64,000 bases of DNA from Choanephora cucurbitarum (GCA_025331435.1 JAIWNI010000119.1:1-64000), one strand, 5' to 3'; shown: positions 49,001 through 62,709, numbered from the stretch's first letter. Notes: a model not told the origin generated them from the letters alone. A program made the numbers and translations.

Positions 49001-51881
49001 AACATAATTACAGATCATACCATCAGTGTGTATATTTAAGATACTTGACCTAGTTCTTTGTCTCACACAAAACTTGTGCATTTTGTATATTCGGATAGCC
49101 ATTGAACTATTTCTCTGACTTGTGCAGTGCCTGTGGTCACAAGAATACTTTTCACTTGACGAATCATGCTTTCGCTCTAAAGATTAGTATTCTTTTAGTT
49201 ATACCATACTGACTATAAACATCCGTTGCAGCAATGAAGTCTCCGATCACGACCCAACTATAACTTTCGAAAAAAGTCAGGAAAAGCAAGCTTCATTTTG
49301 CGTCGTACGTAAATGCTATATCATGGATAGAGTATTTGTAGTAACATGTGTTGATGTTTGAAAATATTTATGCTCTTACTGTGTACGCTTTGGCTATGCT
49401 CAATGATAAATTTAGGCTTTCAGGAAACTATCTACTTTCTGGCTAAACTAGGCATAATATGTATAAGAATAATTTCGTGTTATGTAAATAGATGTAGAAT
49501 AATTCCTGATGACAGGAATTTTTGTTTCATCACAACAAGTTTTTGTGATTCAAAAGTGAGCTTCAGTTCTACAACTACGAAATGTGGTATTCTGCAATGA
49601 TAATGCAACTGTAGTAACAATACAAACTGACCTATTAGATTACGAGCTATCTTTCTTTATCTTTGGCTATTTGTGTCTTGTACTGTATACATCACAAGGT
49701 GATGCTGTTGTATGGGTAGGTGTTTATCAGAGGCAATAATCAAAAAAACCAGAAAAATACAACTAATACTCAACTAAGTTTATTAAGTAAAAACTAAGCA
49801 ATCTTTCTTTAGCTAACAAAATATGCCTCTATTTATATTCTTTGATTTGGTGATGAGAAAAGACTTGGTTCATGATGCACAATGTCTGATCTTCAGTCAC
49901 ATCTTGTATTGTCTATTTCTAAGCAGTTATTTATAGCAAGCCAACTTTATGACTCTTGCATTGCTATACAAATAAAACATTTTCAGTGTTCCTTTTGGGT
50001 TCAGATAAGACCTTAGGTAACATCATTTCAGATCAAACACATGACATCTTGATTTCAAGAGTAATACAAAATCTCCTGCCAAATAAGCAGTGAAAACTTG
50101 GTTATCATATGTGTGGTGATTTCACCTTATAAGATATAGAACTAGATATTGAAAATGATGACAAATAAAAGGATCATTTATTCAAAATACAATACAATCA
50201 AAACTACTAGAAGCTTAACATAATGTACAGAGTTAAAGCTAATAGGCACATAAGACAAAGTAAGCAGTAAATGCTTACTCAGAATAAAAAGGGCAGAGAA
50301 AATTACACAAGCTCCAAATCTGGTCCTCCCAAGTTTAAAGTCCTAATTCCATTGAATTCAAGAACGGCAAAATTACAGGACAATGGTATAACTCAGGAAG
50401 AAGACCTCAACCGTCATATAAAGATTATTTCCCTTATATTTTATGAGAATAAGGATTAGTAAAATCCATTCACATCTGAGTAGACACACACTTTAGAAAT
50501 TGTATATAAACCACTGTATTATTTAGCTTAGAAACATTATTCCACTTTTTAAGAATAAAGAGACTATCAACGTATTTCTTCTTGTCTTGTCTTTTTATTC
50601 TAACTCCCAATTTCTACAATATGAAACACTCAAATGTATTGCTCTCTAAGATATTTATTCACTTTCTGAGTCAAGGTCAAGGGAAATAAGATATAATTCT
50701 GTTGTTCTATACAACAGATGCTACAGCAGTATGATAGGTATTGTTGATCTCTTTTTACTGTTGCTATGACGCTAATGTATTAACATTGACATGCGATATA
50801 AGCAGTTGATTCAAGTGCAGTCAAAAAGATCATTGCTTAGCACACTTCATTGGTATCTTTCTGTCATCAAGCTCTAATTCGCCGCTGTCAAGCTATAAGC
50901 AGCTGCCTGAAGTCTAACAGTGATAATCAAGAGCTTTCGTTGCAGGCAAGCTGACTTTTACTATCTGCCTAACTCAATACAGTGCTTTATCTTGAAGACT
51001 GTTTTTGCATGAATTACCTTCTCAACAGGTCATTTCCATTGATCCCTCCCCCCATAAAAATAAAAATAGAACTCCTTTGAACCCTCTTTCCAAAAAAGGC
51101 TTGTTAACTTATCCCCGCTGCTTCGGTCGGGACGGCAAAAGTAGCGATGCCGACACTTCCGTCGGATAATAATTCGTCCGGCAATCCCCTTACAGTTACA
51201 CGTAATCCCTTATTTGTCCATCGGCTAAAAATAAATCTTCCGCTTCTCACCCTCTGACGCGTACTTTTATTTCTTCCCTCTTCTTATTTCTTTATCTGTC
51301 TCTCTCTCACACATCACAACGCTAGAGTCAAATCAACTAGACCAAAAGTTAAACAAAACAACGAAAGCTGCTCTATGACACAACTTGGCAGCTTTTATTC
51401 TCGATCGCTTTTTCATGATTACCGCGTTTCTGTGGCTTGACCTAAAAAACTTGTGATCCGCTCCATGACATTTTTTTTTTGCTTTACATTTGTTTGCAGT
51501 AGCCAACAGTCCTGAAGTAAGCAACTTGTCAGAGGAACATCATACGAAAGAAGAGAAAAGCAGCTACTTTCAAACAACAGCTCTATCTTATCAAGGTTAT
51601 AATAGAGAAAAAAAGAAGAGTCACTAGCCATACAACTAGATGGCACAATGTTAGTATACCGAAGGAATAAGAAAATAGCAAGAGAGATGTAGTAAGCGGC
51701 AAAGTTGACTTGGCATGAGGCGAAGAAGACAAAAGAGAAAGAGGAAGAGCTGGATAAGTAAGTGATTGTGCCGGCAACATACCATGAATATTTCCAGTCT
51801 GGAAAAAAAAAGACAAGGATTGAGATAAGGCGAAGACAAAACATAACACCACATTAGATGATAAGTGCAAGATAACGAATA

Positions 51882-51909
51882 ATGGATATTGGATATGGGA
51901 TACTGGATA
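51882..51909 (-). repeat. Contracted copy of the TATCCAA microsatellite
   Basis: About four imperfect TGGATAT-type units at the mirror of 28,205-28,274. Confidence 0.85.
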
Positions 51910-52711
51910 CCAACCATGGGATGACTACAAACATTATAGCCTGTTTAAGTCTAGACAGAGCAATAGTCGGTAAGAGTAGAGACGAAAGGAGCTAAAAGGT
52001 ATGAACGACAGTAGGGAGATGTTCAGCCTATGATAATAAAGAAAGTGCAAAAGCATACAATTGATTATGTCAGATCAGAGAGAAGGACTTGTTGGATGAT
52101 AGTGGATGAAGATCTGTTATTCGTTGCGCTTAGTGGATCACTGAAATCAAGAACATGTTGAGAAAGGATATTTGATGAGTTCAAGCAGTAAGTCAACGGA
52201 AAACGGCTGTAGTGTGATAGCATAGGATGATTCAGAACTATTGTAAAAGAGAAATGAAGGAACATGAAAAGAGAATAAAAGGTCACATAGATATACCTAT
52301 ACATGTTTGTATGTAAAAAAAACGTGGCTGACTGCTCAGCCCTCATTAAGTACTTTTTTGTTTAGTTAAATGACAGTGTGCTGGAAAAGATTATTAGGAT
52401 GGACAATGAAAAAAAAAAGCGACTTCAGAGTCATTGGTTCACTTAGAGATATACAGGGTGGTAAGCAAGTCAAAGGATAATCATGCTTGCTTTGCCTTAT
52501 GCTTGTGAAATGGTATTTTTGTTGTTGCAGCGAAATAATGTTATGATCAACATCACACTGTATGAGCGATATATCTTGGAGAAATCAAGATGTTATCCAA
52601 ATGTTTGAATGAAAAAGAGAGATAGAGAGAGAGAGATGAAGTTTTTAGGCTCAGCAAGTTGAGAGTCATCCGTGCTCAGACACGCTTTTTTTTTGTTTTT
52701 CTTTTTAGCTC

Positions 52712-52966
52712 ATGCTTCACTGCCTTTTCCTACTGGTGATCAGCAATTATCTACAGAAGTGCTCATATAGTATATCATATATCACAGCAACGCAGTTGCA
52801 TATATTCACTAGTGTCCGTGACATGAACCTGGTCTCAGGCCTTACTTGCCTCAGTGAGTTTGCCTCATCTCTTTTCCAGATCAGCAACATGTTTGTCATC
52901 GTCACGCATGAAGGTCAAGATGACTTCCAGTTTGAGCCCTACTCGTACCAGTATGAACAATTTTAG
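52712..52966 (+). CDS. End module copy 6: hypothetical 84-aa protein
   Basis: An intact frame at the mirror of the broken copy at 27,150-27,403, so one arm has kept the frame while the other lost it. The acceptor-like TTTCTTTTTAG precedes the ATG. It differs from copy 4 at about 15 residues. Confidence 0.3.
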   Translation: MLHCLFLLVISNYLQKCSYSISYITATQLHIFTSVRDMNLVSGLTCLSEFASSLFQISNMFVIVTHEGQDDFQFEPYSYQYEQF

Positions 52967-53232
52967 CTTACAGAGGTAAAAAAAAGGTATTGGTGCTTGG
53001 TCTTTTTTTTTCACTTTCGATTTTTTTTAATGTCATTTAGAGCTTCATCAGGCTGTGATGTACAGACTTGAAGGAGACAGACTTATACGATTGTCATTAC
53101 AAATGAGTATGCTAAATATGCACATACAAAGCAAAGACAAAGATACAAGTTATCATAGCTTTAGACTAAACGGTGACAACAAGGAGGGTATATAAGGTGC
53201 TTACAGCATAAAAGTATACTTTTGATGATATA

Positions 53233-53466
53233 CAGTCAACCAAAGAAAGTTTTGTGTGATTTCGAATCTCGATATATTTTTGATGAGTTCCATCCTTTGT
53301 ATATTGCTATACTAACTTTTTTATTTTGATTACACTGCAATGAAAAGAACGTTTAGAATGTCTCGCTTAACTTTCGAAACAAGAAGTAAGATTGTTAACA
53401 TGGTCATGATCGTTGAGAAGATCATGTCCAAATTTGAAATCACACAAAACTTTCTTTAGTTGACTG
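53233..53466 (+). mobile_element. Tc1/mariner-type MITE, 234 bp
   Basis: 31-bp terminal inverted repeats begin CAGTCAACCAAAGAAAG with one mismatch between the ends. TA is duplicated at 53,231-53,232 and 53,467-53,468. The mirror locus in the left arm (about 26,880-26,890) and unit 3 (about 61,890) have the empty site with one TA. Inside is a short remnant of a transposase start (53,358-53,459). Confidence 0.93.
53358..53459 (+). pseudogene. Remnant of a Tc1-like transposase N-terminus (33 codons)
   Basis: Begins MSRLTFETRSKIVNMV, which resembles the start of the helix-turn-helix DNA-binding domain of Tc1-like transposases. The frame then runs into the right TIR and stops. The catalytic DDE domain is absent, so the element must depend on an autonomous relative. 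The family assignment is an inference from a short match plus the TA target. Confidence 0.55.
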
Positions 53467-54125
53467 TACATACACAGATATATACTGATTGCAATATCAG
53501 ACTAATATTGAGGATTAATCACAACTACTTCACTCGACAAGACAAGTGAATACATCATACAAAGAACAACAATAAAGCTGTCACTGACAATGGACCATTG
53601 AGAGCAATAAAACCATTAGGAACAATAAACTGATGTCTTAGCTGATGCGCTATGAAGCAGATTAAAACTTAACATCTGAAGAGTTGGAAAAAGCATTAAC
53701 ATGAGATTGTGTCATATAAATTCAATAAGTAGTGGCAGATGTTGTGGATATTCCATGATGGACATGCATGAAGCTGATCAGTGACAACAAGCAAATAGAG
53801 TGACGCATACAAACACACGTTTCATCCGACACTGTCATTATTTATGTTTCATACAATGCCTCCAAGCATAGCACAAGTGTCGATATGACAGAGATCCCAT
53901 TGTTGTACTGTATGTTTCGCAAATGTGATGAATGTGGCGATTCTAATGGCATGCTTTGAATAATGATGATACAATGAAGTGATAACATTCTCAGAGGACA
54001 ACGAAAGTAATGAAAGCTAAAGCTAATAGTAGATAGTGATGGGATTCAAGATGAATAAATCTACTTGACGTGTATTCTGGGTGTTGCTATTACTGTTGAC
54101 AATGGCACCCTTATCATAGTACTAC

Positions 54126-54167
54126 ATGGCTTATGGCTTATGGCTTATGGCTTATGGCTTATGGCTT
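54126..54167 (-). repeat. Contracted copy of the CCATAAG microsatellite, 6 copies
   Basis: Six ATGGCTT units at the mirror of the 28-copy array at 26,018-26,214. Confidence 0.97.
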
Positions 54168-57100
54168 AGACATGATGACTACAAAGACAATGACACTATT
54201 TTTATTGTTTTTGATTTGCAAATATATGTTTCTGTTGAGATTTAGTGTATTTATATCTGCCAGACCATAGCCAGATGTTTGACAATAGATACTTGACACT
54301 AGCTAGAACACACTCGGTTATGCCATTCGCCCGAACACTTTCCTATTGTCAGCTTTTGGTTTCGCTTTCTTTTGACGAAAAGTCACTCAAAAGCTAAATT
54401 ATATTTCATTCGTTTTATTTTGTTCTGTTTTACAAACTAATAAAATGATTACATTTTGCATAAAGAGAGAAAAAATTGAAATAAGCTCAAGCTCATGTGC
54501 TTTGTAACGGGATCTTGTAAGCATTCACCATTCTTCTAAAATAAAAAAAAAGACATCACAGTCGAGATTGACAAAAAGGAAAAAGGCTCTGCATCTTACT
54601 GTGGACGTAATAAAATAGCAATGAGTATAGAGAAAGAATAGTGACAACAACAACAAAAAGAATACTTGAGAGAAATACCAAGCAAAAAAAAGTCAAACTT
54701 TTGTTTGTTTGACAAAATCATGATACCGCTTCCCCCTTTTTTCTTTGTTTGCTTGAATCGATCGATCCATTATAAAAGGTACAAACAGCTTTGAGACGCT
54801 TCAAAGAATGCTTAAATTACTGAAGAAGAGGTATCGTGGCTATTGTCAGAGTCGTTGGCTCAACTACAGTTTTTGTCTAACAAGAAAAGTGTAAGTTTTC
54901 GCTCAAGTCTCACACATTAATTCCAGGTTTCTTTTTTTTTTCTTATTTTTTCAAAAGTTTGAGTATAATTTAGTCTCAATTACAAAGAAAAAGTATGATA
55001 TAAGAGTATTCTTTTTCTGCTTTCTTTTTCAGTATGATAGTAAAGTAATGTTTATTAAGGTTTTTTTTATAAAATTTGCCAACAAGTACAAAAAAAAATC
55101 GTCCAATGAATTGAGTAGAATATGATGTGAAGTGACTAGAGCTTTTATTGATGCAAAATAACAGAGGAGAGTTGTTTGAAACAATAAGAAATATAGAGAC
55201 AGAAAAGCAGATAGACATTGACTATTTCGTTGTTGGTTTTTTTTTGGATTTTTTGCTTGTGAATGAGAAAGAAGAGCAGAACAAAGAGCAAAACAAAGAC
55301 GCGAAAAGCCAGCCAAAGAGATTATAGAGAGTCATCCAAGAAAACCATAAAGAGTCAGCCAATAAAGACCATAACGTAAATCGCCTTGAAAAGTATGGAT
55401 CCTCCCTCCCCTGTTACCTACCCCTAACGGGCCTACAAGTTAGGCTAAAGCCTACCTTCATGACCCAGAGTAGCTAGTAGCCTTTTGCCGAAGCGTCGTA
55501 CCCTGGCGGATGCCGCAGATACTGAAAGACAGAGAGGAAGACCCAAGACTTTGAGCATGCCAGACAGATAGATGAATAGAGAGGCGTTGGAGATTGAGAC
55601 CTATGGGGTTTGTGTTTTAGATTTGAGTTAGTTAGAAATAGACTATTAGAAAAGATAAAGTAAATTCGTGAAAAGAGAAAAATGATGATCATACCAAGTG
55701 ATGACAAAAGGAACAAAGAGAACTAACCTGGTAGCTTGCTTGAAAGAAAAGAAAGACCAAGACAATGAGAGAGCACCATGACAAGTGAAGAGAGATAGAT
55801 CAAAAGTGGTTTTTGCAGTTTTAGAGGTTTTGTAGTATAAATGACTTTGTAGTTTGAATGAAACTAAAGAAAAAGAAAAGAGAAAAAAAATGCGAAATAA
55901 GAGTCTTTTCTTTTAAACAAAATCTGAGGCATTAGCCTAACTTTCTTTATTGAATCATACCTATTAGCACGATCTCATTTTCATGCATAATCATTACGCC
56001 CACTCTTTGCTTTCATGAGAACTATTTGTCTCATATATCACTAACTCTGTTTGGTAAGAAACAATAAATTTTGCTTCCTTCTCTATCTTTTCTTTCTTTC
56101 TCTTTATTTCTCCTGATTATCTATCTCCCATACATTTGAGCATTTTGCTATACCTGATAAGCAAAAAAGTTCAGACCTTTGTTGCTACCTTCTGGTTCCA
56201 AATACTAGCTACACGGTGTTTACAGCTAATCTATAGCCAGAGTCATTTTACACTATAGATAACTGCTTTGGCTTTTTTTGGCTTTATTGGCTTTCCATAT
56301 CTATGACGAATGATGATCCTCTGATATCATCTTGCCTGTTAATTAGACTTCCTTTCCGAGATAGGTTCCCTTTTTTTTCATGGTGCATTGTTTATTTTTC
56401 TATGTTTGTGACAAAAAAAGAAAAAAAAAGTGCTACGCTTAATGTGGATCTATTATATAATCACTGCCAAAGAAAGAAGTGCAAGTTTAATGCCAGTTTT
56501 GGCCTGAACTCCTATTAAACCCAGATAAAGACTCAGACCTGATATCCATATGAAATTCGAATCCGGATAGCTGTCATACTTCTGAACTATATAAGTACTA
56601 TGGATCCAAGTCTAAAATCTGAGGAAAATTCATAAAGTTCCTACTGCTTTAGAAAGTATTCATGATTTGAGACATAAATAAGCACTCAATCTGTAGTCAT
56701 CAAGTACTAATTACAGCCTGAATTCTGAATGAAATTTATTACTATCTTTCGTATATTAAAGGCCTACAGCAAATACTTGATTGATTCTTCAAGTGAAAAC
56801 GAGATATAACATTGGTTTTATCTTATATCGCAAGTAAAGACTTCAAGAGATTTTTACGATTAAATCCATGGGATGAAATTTATATGATCAATTTTCGTTT
56901 TAAAAATCTTGAGCATCTTCATTGACAAGATGTTCTTGCCAGATTATAGCCTCCAAATTGCTGTGATATAATCATACATACTCAATCTTTACTATCTTTT
57001 GCAGAGACGCTTGTTCCTTCTATTTTTACAGTATCTATATCTAGTTGGTCTGTTCACATATCAGACACGATGGTTCATACGAGTTTCACAGGAGTCATTG

Positions 57101-59272
57101 GTGACTGAAACTGAAATGTTGTACGATAAAGATAGACAATTTTTCTTTTAAAGATCTTAGACATACGTTTATTCAAGCAATAATTTAGTCTTTTAGATTA
57201 CGACTTTCTAGCACTATGATATGTATGATAGACGGTTGTGCTGACTTGTTCTATGAGGTCTGTGCACCCTTCCAGCTAAATACCAGTTGCTTTTCATATA
57301 CCTGTAACAAATGATAACCTCTTTACTCTCATCTCCATTCATCTCGAGTCTGTATGTAAAACATCTGACTTGAAATTGATTTCCAATTCCTGTGAAGTTA
57401 CTATTGTCCTAAGGATTCATTTGGCATTCATTGTCAAAAAGATATTATTAATAATAATACTTGAAGACCAAAATCTCCAATATGAATTATCTCAAGTTGG
57501 ATAATTAAATGAAACAAGATATTACCTGTAAGAACCCACATCTTTAGCTACATAACATAGATCTCAGAAGTCATTTTTTGTTGTAAATGAAGTTTAATTT
57601 ATTTTCAATCCGAAATAAAATTGCATATTCTAATCTTATAATCTTGTTAATAATAAATACTAAAATGTTGGAAATTTTATAGAAAGCTACAATAACAATC
57701 ATCATTATTTCTGTCAAGATGACTATAATTTATAACAAAAGAAATGATCTAAAAAGCCAAAGCTCATTTAAATATCAAAAAGAGACTTTTTTTATGCAGC
57801 AAAGAAAAAAGAACATGATCTTATCAAATGCAGTATATAGATAACACATTACTGTAAGAAGGAGTTATTAAGCTCAAACAGTGGAAACTAAATATATGGT
57901 TTTTATTTTGCTGTATAGCCAAGCTAAATTGATTTCAATGTGATTCTGTAGAAGCAAAATAAAAGGCGCATGAAAGCGACTACAATAGTTTACAGCCATG
58001 CAAAAAAAAGAAGCCCCCTCCAAATTTGTACAAAAAGCAAACATTTTCATTTGTTTGTGATAAGATAATAATTTGATCCTCTTTGTTAGGGTGTCACGGC
58101 TATCTTTGTAGAACACATCATGGCCACTAGTCGAACATATTCCTATAAGTATAAGGAAAGTGTTCAGGGAGCTTCAACCACCTCATTAGCATAGGGGCAG
58201 TTGCTAGTTTGTTGGCGGATCTAGCTAATCGATTGATAGACACCCATTGATGACCATCAATCGTGATCAGATAATCAAGTCGAGTAAGCGATGCAGCTAC
58301 TCTCTTTATTGATTGCTTAATAGCTCTTGCTAGAGATTACACGTGCTTATTTACAGAGGCCATTGATACTCGACTGATTTAATGACATGTGTTTATGACA
58401 AACCAACAACGGTGAATGACTATAGTTATACTGAAACCGCACTGTAGCCACCATATTTGACATGACTATAGACAACAGGTATATAAATTTTGCATTCCAG
58501 TATGTTTGTGCATCATGACGTTTTGATCATGCACTACATCCAGCTATATATATACATGCAAGTTTGATGAAAGTAAAATAGTACAGCTCATTTCGCGTAC
58601 TGTATTTTGTAATATAAATTTTGGTTCTCTTTCTATCTCGACTCCATATTTGTGTGACTAGCATTGCTATCACTAATTTCAGCATAGCCTATTGCCATGA
58701 TAGTTTATGTACGCTCACTGATTCACATAAGGCTTTGAGTTTCTTTGTTGTAATTGATGCCATGAATTTCATTGTTCTATAGGGTTTTATTGTTGTGCGT
58801 CATTTCGTTGTTCTTTGGACTTTCAGCGCTAGGGTCTCTTTACTTGAGAGTGATAGTTTTCCTCAAAAAATCACTCTTGTATCAACGACCCTTAAACCAA
58901 GTGGATTGCTGCATTATATGTGCATGCTTTAGCTAATATTCTCTATTCAACATACGCTATATTACTGAATAATTAGACTACATACTTGCTCAGGTGATCA
59001 TTGGTGACACCAAAAATCTAAGCTCATTATGTGCAAAAAAGCAATCAAATGGCCTCTGATGGTGTAGCGCCAAGTATCTGGTGTCAAGTATTTAGCAATA
59101 GCATTGAAGGTTTACTCATATATATATATATATATGTACTGAACAACAAAAAAAATATATTTTCAAATTGAGAATAATGAAATTTTTTTATTGCATTCAT
59201 TGCCTTCATTCTCTTTATTGTCTTTATTCCTAAGCCATCTTTTAGCATAATGGTATCAGTAGGATCATACTA

Positions 59273-60930
59273 GTGTTTAGAGCTACGATAAAGTACGTCA
59301 AACGAAAAGTGGTTTGTGACAGCAGATACAACAAAAGTGAGAGAAAGAGATTGAAGGCTATCAGAGCATATTATATGCACAAGTTTTGTGTGTGGAAAAG
59401 AACTGCGTTAGGTATCTTGAGTATATATATCGATGACATGGTTTGTAACCAAAGCATGTTTGAGTAAAATGGTATCACTCTACTAGGGTGAAGATAATGG
59501 GAACATCCTGAGAAAGGCTTAGCATATACTGCGATGCTTTGACTGAAGTGAATGTGTATTGCTGTATGATAAAGACAAGCGCAACGATGATAATGACATA
59601 GGGTAAAAAAGCAAAAAAAGAAAAAAAATAAACCAAGCGAGTGAAGGTGTATGGACTTATATAGTACAGGGAACTGACAACAGTTCAAGGCTACAAATAA
59701 ACAAGTATGCAATAGTTTCTATGCTATCCTTCTGACAACATAGTTGGATCATGCCATACTTTGATGACTGTGTATGTGGTATGCTGGAATACAAATGAAC
59801 ACTCACATACACAAACACGTCGAAACAGCTTGCAACTGATCTCTATTGCATTAAAGTGTGGATGGAATAGTAAATGAAGCACGACATGTAAATGTGCATG
59901 ACACAAATGAAGAGTTGCAAACCTAGATGAGCTGCTTCTCTTGTATATAATGCTCTATCATAATGACTCTAAGTATAAGCAAATTACAGCTGTTGATCAC
60001 CATCATGATGTATATGTCAGTTATTTGCTTAGTCAGTTCATTCAAAAGTCATAATAAGACTTACAAACACACCTCTGTAGGTATCCTTGGCATATTTATC
60101 AAGTGACGAGTATCACCTTGACCGACTTGCGTTTTCTATCCATCGCTTACTTGATATACTGACCCATCGTTTGGCCCCAATCCAGTCATATCACCACAAA
60201 TCCTTCACTTTGTCTACTAAAGGCATCTACTCTGAGAGACAAATATCAAAAAATGTGGATGATTCCGCCCATTTTACACAACTGCTTTTTTGTTTTCAAT
60301 GCTGCATTCGATCATGCGGTAATCTTGGTTTATTTAGAGATAGGAGAGTGCATATTCAATTGTTTTATACTTTGTCGGCAGTGAATAAGAACAACATTGT
60401 CACTATTTCGAGCTCAAAGTGTTAGTGCATGTAGCTACAAGTTAGTTGGAATATAACATGCTACTATGTGTTTGGTTGAAATAAGATTGATATCTATCAT
60501 CAGCGTTACTACACTTCTAGTATGTTAAAGGAAAAGAGCGCTTATAGGGTGCTTCATTGCATTTTAGCTTTCATTTGACATGATGTGTTATAGGTTCATA
60601 CTGTTAAACACATTTTGTCTACACCTAGTACTATGTAGTAGAGTGTACTGCCACATCAACCAACTATGAGTGTTCTCACGAAAAACAAGCCAATCACTCA
60701 TCCTCATCTATACAACTTGTACAAAAGTAAACGAGTTGCATTTGTTCTCTGTAGCTATGACTGGTCAGTACTTGACTTTGGTACATGTAGTCTACACCTA
60801 TGAGACACTTGGCTATATCACGCATTCCGTAGCTACCTACAACACTCAACTTGGAGCATAAAAGGGCAAAAAATAGTGATTTTGGGTTGAAACGACAAAT
60901 CAAGGCATGACTCGCTGTTACTTGATTTTC
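59273..60930 (-). other. Module G, copy 4
   Basis: Mirror of 14,106-15,864. It retains the plus-strand basic frame at 59,273-59,467, whose mirror is at 15,639-15,833, with two residue changes, and the minus-strand GSYGMRDIAKCLIGVDY frame at 60,694-60,903. Confidence 0.42.
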
Positions 60931-60943
60931 TATTTTCCAAATG

Positions 60944-61269
60944 TGTTCTGTGGTGCACTTGTTTTGGTTAAAACCTTTGGTATGACTGTCTTTCTACAAT
61001 GGCAAAACACAGTAATTGTGTGATGCTACACCATTCACCTCAAAAACCATAAAACAACAGTAACCCACTTTATCCCACATCTTGTTTTTTCTCTCTTTTT
61101 CATTCTATTTCAAATTATCTATTTCTCCACTTTACTTATATCAATTATCTCATTACCAACATTTTGGTCAGTACAATTAACCAAATTATAGCTATATTTC
61201 ATGTCTTAACCTTTATATTTTAATCCAGTTGGTAATTATTTTTTGAATAAAACCCAGAACCACATAACA
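60944..61269. mobile_element. Solo-LTR-like insertion, 326 bp
   Basis: Begins TGTTCTGTGG and ends ACATAACA (TG...CA). AATG is present on both sides (60,940-60,943 and 61,270-61,273). The related junctions at 14,160, 32,645 and 47,510 are uninterrupted. AATAAA occurs near the end. It is unrelated to the 117-bp LTR at 18,879. A 5-bp AAATG duplication with a slightly shorter element is equally compatible. Confidence 0.75.
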
Positions 61270-61373
61270 AATGTTTGACTGAAGGAAGAGAGAGAAAAAC
61301 AAAGTTTTCAGGCTCAGCAAGTTGAGAGTCATCCGTGCTCAGACACGCTTTTTTTTGTTTTTCTTTTTTGCTC

Positions 61374-61629
61374 ATGCTTTACTGTCTTTACCTACTAGTG
61401 ATCAGCAATTATCTACAGAAGTGCTCATATAGTATATCATATATCACAGCAACGCAGTTGCATATATTCACTAGTGTCAGTGACATGAACCTGGTCTTTG
61501 GCCTTACTTGCCTGAGCGAGTTTGCCTCATCTCTTTTTCCAGATCAGCAACATGTTTGTCATCGTCACGCATGAAGGTCAAGAAGACTGCCTGTATGAGC
61601 CCTACTCGTATCGGTATGAACAACTTTAG
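61374..61629 (+). pseudogene. End module copy 7, frameshifted
   Basis: An extra base in the CTTTTTTCCAG stretch (about 61,535) breaks the 84-codon frame. The acceptor-like AG before the ATG is TG here, so the putative splice site is also lost. Confidence 0.6.
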
Positions 61630-62653
61630 CATACAAAGGTAGAAAAAGGCATCGCTTTTTTTTTGGTTCTTGGTTTTTGGTTTCTGATGTCATTTGGAGC
61701 TTTATCAGACTGCGTTGTACAGACTTGAAGGAGACAGACTTATACGATTGTCACTACAAATGAGTATGCTAAATATGCACATACAAAGCAAGAGAAAAGA
61801 TACAAGCTATCATAGCTTTAGACTAAACGATGACAATCAAGGAGGGTATATAAGGTGCTTACAGCATAAAAGTATACTTTTGATGACTTACATACACAGA
61901 TATATACTGATTGCAATATCAGGCTAATATTGAGGATTATCACAAGCTACTTCACTCGACAAGACAAGTGAATACATAAATAAAGGAATAACAATGAACC
62001 ATCACATACAATGGAACCATTGAGAACAATGACTTCACGCTTTGACTGATGCATTGTAGAATAAATAGGCTTTTCAAATCAAAAAGAATTGGAGAAAGTG
62101 GTATTATACGGTTGTCTTATATGAAGTAATAGTTAGTGACAAATGTTATGGATATATCATAACTGACATGCATGAAGTTGATCTGTAGCAATAAGCATAA
62201 AGAGTGACACATACCATCACACGCCTTGTCTGACACTGTCTTTGTTCTTTTATTTATCCTGCTAATACTCTAAGCATATCATGAGTGTTTATATGACAGA
62301 GATTCCATCATCATCATACTTTATTTCTCGCAGACAGGTGAATGTGATGATTGTGATGACATGGTTAGAGTGATGATACTTTGATGAACTAATAGCATGG
62401 TTCGAGAAGAGTGAAAATAACGAAAGCAATAGGCAGTAGCAGGTAGTGACAGGATTGTCGATGATTGAATCTATTTGACGTGTTTCCTAGTTGTCACTAT
62501 CATAGTGAGTAATGGTACACATATCATACTGTAATATGGCTTATGATACAGAAATATAAATTATAAAGACAATGAAACCAATTTTATTATTTTCGATTTG
62601 TGAATTAATATTTCTCATTGCTACTTAATATACGTATATACATCAGACCATAA

Positions 62654-62709
62654 CCAGATACTTGACACCAGATACTTAAGACCAGATACTTGACACTAAA
62701 TACTTGACC
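62654..62709 (+). repeat. Iteron-like short tandem array, unit 3
   Basis: Matches the unit 2 version (AGATACTTGACACC type) rather than the unit 1 version. Confidence 0.7.

Larger units (their letters stand above)
42710..51510 (-). repeat. Large palindrome, near-identical inner right arm
   Basis: Reverse complement of 28,650-37,440; see that entry. All short open frames of the left arm recur here in mirror image. Confidence 0.93.
51511..60943. repeat. Large palindrome, outer right arm (more diverged)
   Basis: Reverse complement of about 14,160-28,640 minus the retrotransposon. Identity is visibly lower than in the inner arm. It lacks the 321 bp seen at 17,388-17,708 and carries the MITE at 53,233. 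The rest, including 54,330-56,540 and 56,560-59,270, shows no supported gene. Confidence 0.88.

Noticed and set aside
28650..51510. Palindrome as a pure assembly duplication
   Set aside because: Arm-specific insertions with clean target duplications, microsatellite length differences and outer-arm divergence indicate two real copies, though long reads would be needed for the near-identical core.
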